A stretch of 64,000 bases of DNA, from assembly GCA_014529385.2 (NCBI GenBank), contig CM043942.1, forward strand, positions 1,776,501 to 1,840,500, in the 5' to 3' direction. The position numbers and the translations under genes are program-made. The notes under the pieces are model-generated. The model worked only from the letters and a program-made list of their open reading frames with translations. It did not search any database and was not told the DNA's origin. The DNA is from Adiantum capillus-veneris (taxonomy: Eukaryota; Streptophyta; Polypodiopsida; Polypodiales; Pteridaceae). Below, in pieces: positions 62,801 to 64,000 of this stretch; within the stretch, counting starts at the first letter, position 1, and the number at the start of each line of letters is the position of its first letter.

Positions 62801-63594
62801 AGAGAATGCATAACCTTCCAAAATAAAGCTTCTTGATAACATAGGCACTTATAAGCCCAACCTGCAAAAACCAGGGGCAACATGAGCTGAAATCGACACA
62901 AATCGATATAGCCTGAATATCATCACAATATAGGGAAAGTTCCTTACAGCAATGCCCATTAATGTACTGGAGAAGTAGAGATAAATAAACTCTCCAAAAA
63001 CCTCCAGAATGTTGAATACATCTATCTCTGTCAAATTGATGTTTTCAACAGCTCTAAAGAGCACAACCGAGGTAGCATCATTCACCACACCTTCACCAAA
63101 CACCAGACTATAAAGTAGTGGTGTGTCATCTTGGCTAAGGACCTAGCATATGTACATTTATTAAATCAAAGGTAGCAGTGTTGTGAGCTCAAAAGAAAAC
63201 CACTTCCATATTTGAAACTTGCCTGCAGAGTACAGACAGAATCGGTAGCTGAAAAAATCACCCCAAGAGCTGCAAGAAGAAAAGATTTGAGTTGCTAAGT
63301 ATAGGTTAGCTAATATAATCAAACTGGCAAGGGAAGAGAACAGGGGTTACCCAGATAATCTCGAATTTCAAGACCTTCTACATTAAATTTAGGAAATATC
63401 AATCTACAGCCTGAAAACATACCCAAGTACAGCTTTATTACAGCATACAATGTATTGATAGCAATAAATGATTGCGAGCGAAATGATATCTTATACCTCC
63501 AGCAATGACAGCAAAAGAAATGAACACACCGATTACTCCAAACAGCACTATGGCAACGAAATTGCGAAAAAACTGCTTTTTTTTAACCTGAAAC
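20175..63594 (-). CDS. NHX: Vacuolar-type Na+(K+)/H+ antiporter, NHX family (12 exons; 5' end outside window)
   Basis: Exons (5' to 3'): 63594-63497, 63410-63351, 63269-63223, 63142-62948, 62861-62815, 62191-62125, 62041-61941, 61830-61729, 21088-20950, 20854-20792, 20704-20633, 20534-20175. All phases join, giving 449 residues plus stop. Landmarks: [21 protein letters not shown], the hallmark [93 protein letters not shown], and a C-terminal [20 protein letters not shown] tail. NHX proteins exchange Na+ or K+ for protons across the tonoplast. The N-terminal exons with the amiloride-site motif are not in the window. The segment after AYNK is about four residues shorter than I expect. The introns after 63223 and 62125 use GC donors. 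No frameshift or stop was seen, so the gene is probably functional. Confidence 0.93.
21500..22891 (-). mobile_element. Old LINE ORF2 remnant, 3' part (zinc-binding domain)
   Basis: Reading the minus strand with frameshifts gives a pre-RT linker ([12 protein letters not shown]...[10 protein letters not shown], about 22860-22750). Farther on comes [14 protein letters not shown] ... C..C ... [17 protein letters not shown] (about 22200-22040), the pattern of the zf-RVT domain near the end of plant LINE ORF2. The RT core between them appears deleted or unrecognisable. The 5' continuation lies at 31328-31850, on the other side of gypsy A. It is heavily decayed and belongs to a different LINE family from LINE 1-3. 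Confidence 0.55.
22897..24375 (-). repeat. Gypsy A 3' LTR
   Basis: 1479 bp. It starts TGAAACCGGCCCG and ends CGTCCTCGTGACA. The transcribed strand contains AATAAAGAAATACCGAAAGGG (about 23101-23080), a likely poly(A)/R region shared by all related LTRs here. Confidence 0.95.
24378..24387 (-). other. Polypurine tract of gypsy A
   Basis: AAGAGGGGGG on the minus strand, 2 nt from the 3' LTR, where plus-strand DNA synthesis would be primed. The same tract abuts the left LTR of copy B (about 41215-41224). Confidence 0.8.
24658..26676 (-). pseudogene. Gypsy A pol, second half: RT end, RNase H, integrase, chromodomain
   Basis: 672 codons. Residues about 73-190 are RNase H ([47 protein letters not shown]). 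Integrase follows: an HHCC zinc finger ([10 protein letters not shown] ... CIVCQ), then the D-D-E core with [19 protein letters not shown] and [12 protein letters not shown]. Near 605-660 a chromodomain-like segment [20 protein letters not shown] could target integration to marked chromatin (family knowledge). A 5-bp deletion relative to copy B (near 26660) shifts this frame away from the upstream pol. A TAG at 24660-24658 replaces a Gln and removes the last ~37 residues that copy B still has. The start shown is just the frame entry, not a real start. Confidence 0.9.
26592..28274 (-). pseudogene. Gypsy A CCHC knuckle, protease and reverse transcriptase
   Basis: 560 codons. The zinc knuckle [14 protein letters not shown] is at residues 53-66. 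A retropepsin-like [14 protein letters not shown] is at 121-134, with DPG where D-S/T-G is usual. The RT spans about 310-540, with [24 protein letters not shown] (catalytic Asp 404), [10 protein letters not shown] and FFDDMIVYS at 465-473, where Y-x-D-D is usual. The frame is lost just after KTWPDLKT by the 5-bp deletion described for the next part. In a complete element gag and pol appear to form one continuous frame, because copy B shows no frame change between them other than obvious mutations. Confidence 0.9.
28271..29745 (-). pseudogene. Gypsy A gag
   Basis: The ATG at 29745 begins [18 protein letters not shown] at 29601-29599 replaces a His codon of copy B. A Gln/Met/Gly/Pro-rich region follows (repeated FGM, QGHFG-type motifs), then the conserved Gag core: [59 protein letters not shown]. 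Further damage: a frameshift near 28965, TAG at 28660-28658 (Gln in copy B) and a frameshift near 28290 before the zinc knuckle. Gag packages element RNA into virus-like particles; this copy cannot. Confidence 0.88.
29823..29843 (-). other. Primer binding site of gypsy A
   Basis: The minus strand directly after the 5' LTR reads TGGTTCCATTGCCGGGA. The TGG and the GCCGGG block fit a tRNA 3' end with CCA and part of the T arm; the closest class I recall is tRNA-Asp (TGGCGCCGTTGCCGGGG), with several mismatches. Copy B has TGGTTTGATTGCCGGGA at 46676-46660. tRNA identity is uncertain. Confidence 0.6.
29844..31322 (-). repeat. Gypsy A 5' LTR
   Basis: 1479 bp, same length as the 3' LTR, and followed by target duplication CATCC at 31323-31327. 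Most differences from the partner are C/T or G/A transitions. Confidence 0.95.
31328..31850 (-). mobile_element. Old LINE ORF2 remnant, 5' part (end of endonuclease and linker)
   Basis: The minus strand reads [18 protein letters not shown] followed by a decayed segment, then [18 protein letters not shown] and [15 protein letters not shown]. This resembles the end of a LINE endonuclease and the linker to RT. Removing gypsy A and one CATCC joins it to 22891 and continues the same kind of linker sequence. Decay is heavy, so boundaries are approximate. Confidence 0.5.
31851..32570 (-). mobile_element. LINE ORF2 C-terminal remnant with 248-bp tandem duplication
   Basis: The minus strand encodes [25 protein letters not shown], recognisably the segment [24 protein letters not shown] of LINE 2 but much diverged. 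A stretch of 248 bp is duplicated in tandem (32003-32250 and 32251-about 32498), each ending in a piece like the IIRAEL segment. A third LINE subfamily is implied. Confidence 0.5.
32571..32620. repeat. (GA)n tract at the 3' end of LINE 2
   Basis: A pure 50-bp GA run directly after the (AAATG)n-like terminal repeats of LINE 2 (that is, (TC)n on the element's sense strand). Confidence 0.95.
32660..32674 (-). other. LINE 3'-terminal stem-loop (LINE 2)
   Basis: On the minus strand AGGTCA-CTC-TGGCCT; six pairs including one G-U, within CATAGGTCA context as in LINE 1a-c. Confidence 0.65.
32782..36417 (-). pseudogene. LINE 2 ORF2: endonuclease, reverse transcriptase, C-terminal zinc-binding domain
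   Basis: The endonuclease begins [10 protein letters not shown] just after the ORF1 stop and includes [16 protein letters not shown] and LLGDFNAR; its C-terminal VDHALL fits the SDH motif position. RT (35625-34189) has [54 protein letters not shown] and [11 protein letters not shown]. The C-terminal frame (33915-32782) has the zinc-binding [18 protein letters not shown]. Frame breaks: a 2-nt deletion near 36310, breaks near 35860 and 35640, and one near 34190. The domains are complete otherwise, so the copy is fairly young. Confidence 0.88.
36418..36420 (-). other. UGA stop (context UGA-CGG) between LINE 2 ORF1 and ORF2 in the same frame
   Basis: The last ORF1 codons read LEKRSS then TGA CGG TGC; the same frame continues into [15 protein letters not shown], the start of the endonuclease. 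The equivalent site in LINE 3 is 57907-57909. Confidence 0.75.
37280..37511 (-). repeat. 116-bp tandem duplication inside LINE 2 ORF1
   Basis: Units 37280-37395 and 37396-37511 are identical as far as I can read. LINE 3 has a single copy, so the event happened in LINE 2 after or shortly before insertion. Confidence 0.92.
37891..37960 (-). promoter_or_regulatory. Three CTACGCGTAG-type palindromes in the LINE 2 leader
   Basis: CTACACGTAG at 37891, CTACGCGTAG at 37927 and 37951. The LINE 3 leader has them at 59302, 59329 and (one mismatch) 59353. Regularly spaced palindromes upstream of ORF1 suggest binding sites of an internal promoter; function is inference. Confidence 0.5.
38303..38381. repeat. 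(GA)n tract at the 5' boundary of LINE 2
   Basis: A pure run of about 79 bp. On the left it meets the Cys/Gly-codon-rich CTGCCTGC leader of LINE 2; on the right, LTR-like sequence. Confidence 0.95.
38382..39641 (-). repeat. Older gypsy-type LTR, left part (split by gypsy B)
   Basis: It contains the conserved GGCCCCAAAGATTGGCGCC ... GGTATTTCTTTA box (about 38507-38545) found in all related LTRs here, a (GA)n run at 38989-39021 and CTGAAAACGCTAGGCTGATCTG minisatellite units (about 39300-39636). Sequence 38934-39641 plus 48243-48640 is homologous to 49568-50645, so it is one LTR-derived unit interrupted by gypsy B. Precise ends were not determined. Confidence 0.6.
39642..41212 (-). repeat. Gypsy B 3' LTR
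   Basis: TGAAACCGGCCCG ... GTCCCCGTGACA. The polypurine tract AAGAGGGGGG lies just inside it (about 41224-41215, minus). Confidence 0.95.
41384..45082 (-). pseudogene. Gypsy B protease-RT-RNase H-integrase-chromodomain region
   Basis: Same domain order as copy A. The knuckle [14 protein letters not shown], protease [27 protein letters not shown], RNase H, HHCC and D-D-E integrase, and a complete chromodomain and C-terminal tail (to 41384) that copy A lacks are all readable. Nonsense codons at 44581-44579, 44455-44453, 43742-43740 and 42452-42450 are all TAG where copy A has CAG. Additional frameshifts lie near 44080, 43210 and 41850. Comparing A and B lets the intact ancestor be inferred domain by domain, but neither copy is functional. 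Confidence 0.9.
45083..46579 (-). pseudogene. Gypsy B gag
   Basis: Begins [14 protein letters not shown] at 46579 and keeps the His codon (VVHGFM) that is a stop in copy A. Nonsense TAG codons at 46146-46144, 46110-46108 and 45085-45083 replace Gln codons of copy A; a TAG at 45325-45323 replaces Tyr. A frameshift lies near 46190 and another near 45712. Conserved Gag-core motifs [11 protein letters not shown] and [15 protein letters not shown] are readable. Confidence 0.88.
46677..48237 (-). repeat. Gypsy B 5' LTR
   Basis: Begins TAAAACCGGCCCG (TG changed to TA) and ends GTCCCCGTGACA before the GAAAA duplication. A small deletion near 48183 accounts for part of the length difference to its partner. 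Confidence 0.95.
48243..48697 (-). repeat. Older LTR, right part (continues 38382-39641)
   Basis: Homologous to about 50215-50645 (shared GGTTGTGCAATCAGAG, GCAGCTACTCTAAGTGCC). It ends ACTTGTCACA followed by TATCCCTCTTTT, which matches the LTR end and polypurine-side sequence of gypsy A and B. Confidence 0.55.
48698..49567 (-). repeat. Further LTR mosaic with (AC)n tract
   Basis: Contains (AC)n at about 48997-49029, another CCCCAAAACCTTGGCGCC ... GGTATTGCTTTA box (49081-49112) and an LTR-end-like TTGTAACA-TACCCCCCTCTTG at about 49450-49470. This is a second, diverged LTR with the start of an internal region. No coding sequence. Confidence 0.5.
49568..50645 (-). repeat. Older LTR, second copy (carries the empty site of gypsy B)
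   Basis: Homologous to 38934-39641 joined to 48243-48640. It has (GA)n at 49617-49653 and CTGAAAACGC minisatellite-like units. At 50206-50214 it reads CTGAGAAAA continuous with downstream homologous sequence, the unoccupied counterpart of the gypsy B insertion point. Confidence 0.65.
50661..51542 (+). pseudogene. Gypsy pol 3' end (chromodomain) split by a solo LTR
   Basis: 50661-50786 encodes [20 protein letters not shown] ... RKYLIK; after the insertion, 51405-51542 continues [31 protein letters not shown] and stops. Together they match the chromodomain end of gypsy A and B ([15 protein letters not shown] ... [17 protein letters not shown]) at lower identity. This element lies on the plus strand, opposite to A and B. 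Only the last ~90 codons remain. Confidence 0.85.
50787..51399 (+). repeat. 613-bp solo LTR with target duplication TCAAG
   Basis: TGTCAC ... GTGACA ends, flanked by TCAAG at 50782-50786 and 51400-51404. It contains (CA)n at about 50820-50853 and, in sense orientation, AAAAGAAATACCGAAAGGGG (about 51228-51247), the same poly(A)/R box seen in gypsy A/B LTRs. Removal restores the chromodomain frame of the host element. Confidence 0.9.
51735..52320 (+). repeat. LTR downstream of the chromodomain fragment
   Basis: An AGAAGGGGG polypurine tract lies at 51724-51732. The LTR-like segment from TATCAAG to GTCTATTACA has the GAAGAAATACGGAGAAGGGG box (about 52131) and a CTTGGGGTGTCCAAGTC end like that of the solo LTR. 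It is probably the 3' LTR of the plus-strand element, with decayed termini. Confidence 0.6.
52321..52745 (-). pseudogene. Gypsy CCHC/protease fragment
   Basis: Minus-strand frames encode [18 protein letters not shown], a degraded knuckle ([15 protein letters not shown]) and [15 protein letters not shown], which aligns with the protease [14 protein letters not shown] of gypsy A; here even the catalytic Asp is Glu. It abuts the LTR end at 52320. Confidence 0.7.
52746..53166. other. No gene recognised
   Basis: Short AT-rich segment with local GTACAGT/GTACGGT repeats around 52885-52925. Nothing else seen. Confidence 0.4.
53167..53472. repeat. LTR-like dispersed repeat, copy 1
   Basis: About 305 bp, highly similar to 59916-60217 (AAAGAGAAACATCATGCACA ... 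GACAAAGCTCACACCTTAC). Sequence 53473-53880 continues with CTCTAATCCAAGAGC-type short repeats (about 53600-53760) that copy 2 lacks. Confidence 0.8.
53473..54125. other. Non-coding; short CCAAGAGC repeats
   Basis: Several copies of CTCTAATCCAAGAGC at about 53660-53750. No credible coding frame was found before the GA tract at 54126. Confidence 0.45.
54126..54165. repeat. Imperfect (GA)n tract at the 3' end of LINE 3
   Basis: GA run with two interruptions (GATA, GACA), directly after the element's (AAATG)n end. Confidence 0.9.
54209..54223 (-). other. LINE 3'-terminal stem-loop (LINE 3)
   Basis: Identical to the LINE 2 stem-loop, AGGTCA-CTC-TGGCCT on the minus strand. Confidence 0.65.
54331..57906 (-). 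pseudogene. LINE 3 ORF2 with an in-frame deletion in the RT
   Basis: The endonuclease frame is open from the ORF1 stop through [15 protein letters not shown] and LLGDFNAR until a frameshift near 57400. The RT frame (57189-55360, 609 codons) is the longest LINE frame in the window and has [13 protein letters not shown] and [11 protein letters not shown]. However, 22 residues present in LINE 1c and LINE 2 (AGFRR through KAIIEE) are deleted in frame at about 56174, and GVKQGCPL has become GVKQGFLL. Later frames (55188-54862, 54786-54331) carry the zinc-binding C-terminus. It could not encode a normal RT. Confidence 0.88.
57907..57909 (-). other. UGA stop (context UGA-CGG) between LINE 3 ORF1 and ORF2 in the same frame
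   Basis: ORF1 (frame of 58359-57907) ends LEKRSS-TGA; 50 codons later in the same frame is the first Met (57759), already past the catalytic Asn (WNCNG) and Glu (SETHQ) of the endonuclease. Confidence 0.8.
57907..59089 (-). pseudogene. LINE 3 ORF1 protein
   Basis: Starts [12 protein letters not shown] and has an extra EGEGPGV unit (21-bp duplication near 59045) compared with LINE 2. Coiled coil, RRM-like domain and C-terminal domain are as in LINE 2, but without the 116-bp duplication. A TAG at 58899-58897 replaces Gln of LINE 2 (KVQVML), and a frameshift lies near 58455. The C-terminal 150 codons (58359-57907) are intact. Confidence 0.82.
59302..59362 (-). promoter_or_regulatory. CTACGCGTAG palindromes in the LINE 3 leader
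   Basis: CTACGCGTAG at 59302 and 59329, CTACGCGTAA at 59353. Leader sequence between them and ORF1 also has repeated CTTAAGGCTTAAAATCTC units (about 59175-59265). Confidence 0.5.
59376..59868. other. No gene; interior of an LTR-like element
   Basis: AT-rich sequence between LINE 3 and a primer-site-like motif. No coding frame above 65 codons. Confidence 0.4.
59869..59883 (-). other. Initiator-tRNA-type primer binding site-like sequence
   Basis: The minus strand reads TGGTATCAAAGCTCC; 11 of 12 positions fit the TGGTATCAGAGC site common in plant LTR elements. An LTR-like repeat beginning TGATGGGAATGGG starts at 59886, 2 nt further. This suggests the 5' LTR of a minus-strand, probably non-autonomous element. 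Confidence 0.6.
59886..60217 (-). repeat. LTR-like dispersed repeat, copy 2
   Basis: Starts TGATGGGAATGGG next to the primer-site-like motif and shares about 300 bp (59916-60217) with 53167-53472. LINE 3 sits between the two copies. The right-hand end is replaced by unrelated sequence after CACACCTTACA. Confidence 0.7.
60218..61728. other. Intron sequence without recognised gene; 20-bp tandem duplication
   Basis: A perfect 20-bp duplication lies at 60731-60750 and 60751-60770, with a diverged relative near 60848. No coding or transposon domain recognised. The last few hundred bases before 61729 are probably original NHX intron. Confidence 0.5.
62192..62814 (-). other. NHX intron of 623 nt with TG/CA-rich segment
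   Basis: About 62580-62770 is dominated by alternating purine-pyrimidine (ATGTGTG, CACACGCACAT) words. The short open frames there are by-products. Nothing else seen. Confidence 0.6.
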
Positions 63595-64000
63595 CTGTGA
63601 AGGATGGCAATTTTCTCAGTTTGAATTGACAACCAAACAAAGATGTCCAGCTAAAGCATTTGCCTTCTCAATCCTATAAAATCAAAAGGCAGAGTAGCTG
63701 CAAATTGTACGCGTAACAACTACCACACTCCAAGTGAGCATTTCCGGCGAAACATGAAAGAAAATAATTTTCCAGTTGGCTTAGCTTCAAGTCTAAGTTT
63801 ATTTCATCCACAGCAAAGTAACATTTAAGAAAGAGGTGAGCAAAGAGAAGACTTATGTAACAATGGGTCAATATATATTATTTCCAAAAGTTCAATACAA
63901 TGCAGATATATGAACCTCCATAACTATAGTGTATTGTCTTAAGACCACGCGCCCCCTTTCCTTTTAGCTCTGCAAAAACCTTCATCAATAAATCATCTGG
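63595..64000. other. NHX intron running out of the window
   Basis: No exon was found between 63595 and the window end; the expected upstream exon (LLPPIIFNAG-type) is not present, so the intron is at least 406 nt. The last 100 bp contain a short open frame without recognisable homology. Confidence 0.5.

Noticed and set aside
1-64000. CRISPR arrays, bacterial operons, rRNA or tRNA genes
   Set aside because: No regularly spaced repeats with unique spacers and no RNA-gene signatures were found; splice sites and LTR/LINE elements show this is plant nuclear DNA.

Overview
This is nuclear DNA of a land plant with a large, transposon-rich genome. A fern or another non-flowering plant seems most likely, but that is an inference; no organelle, rRNA, tRNA or bacterial feature was recognised. 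The only host gene I recognise with confidence is a plant NHX-type vacuolar Na+(K+)/H+ antiporter on the minus strand. Twelve of its exons can be read: eight at 61729-63594 and four at 20175-21088. Every splice phase agrees. The two blocks are separated by one intron of about 40.6 kb (21089-61728), so most of the window is the inside of that intron. The gene's 5' exons lie beyond position 64000.

Layout. 1-5.8 kb: a decayed gag-like remnant, AT/CA-rich sequence without genes, TG microsatellites, a tRNA-Asp-type primer-binding-site-like motif and a TA-rich block. 5.8-13.35 kb: a broken multi-exon gene on the plus strand whose C-terminal exons look like a beta-class amino-methyltransferase (DNA N4/N6 type). 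It is interrupted by a partial CACTA (En/Spm) transposon with two transposase-derived reading frames, and the interruption is bracketed by a ~745-bp direct duplication of the gene. 13.35-15.3 kb: no recognisable gene. 15.3-19.4 kb: three LINE-derived insertions in a row, separated by (TC)n tracts; two carry only ORF1 and one is a 5'-truncated ORF2. 19.4-21.1 kb: the 3' part of the NHX gene.

Inside the NHX intron: an old degenerate LINE (21.5-22.9 and 31.3-31.85 kb) split by Ty3/gypsy copy A (22897-31322; 1479-bp LTRs; target duplication CATCC). Then LINE 2 (32.6-38.3 kb, minus). Next comes an older LTR mosaic (38.4-50.6 kb) split by gypsy copy B (39642-48237; target duplication GAAAA). A chromodomain-coding fragment follows that is split by a 613-bp solo LTR (50787-51399; target duplication TCAAG), then another LTR and a protease fragment. 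Last come an LTR-like repeat pair and LINE 3 (54.2-59.4 kb, minus). Nearly all insertions in the intron are antisense to the window's plus strand, that is, co-oriented with NHX.

The most interesting signals are: (1) in LINE 2 and LINE 3, ORF1 and ORF2 share one frame separated only by UGA-CGG, and no in-frame AUG precedes the endonuclease catalytic residues, which suggests stop-codon readthrough; (2) LINEs and ORF1-only relatives bounded by (TC)n microsatellites and sharing a 3' stem-loop; (3) the methyltransferase-like pseudogene; (4) the 40.6-kb intron plus two GC-AG introns in NHX; (5) a run of CAG-to-TAG nonsense changes, as expected from CHG methylation and deamination. All family assignments were made by eye from motifs; no search was run.
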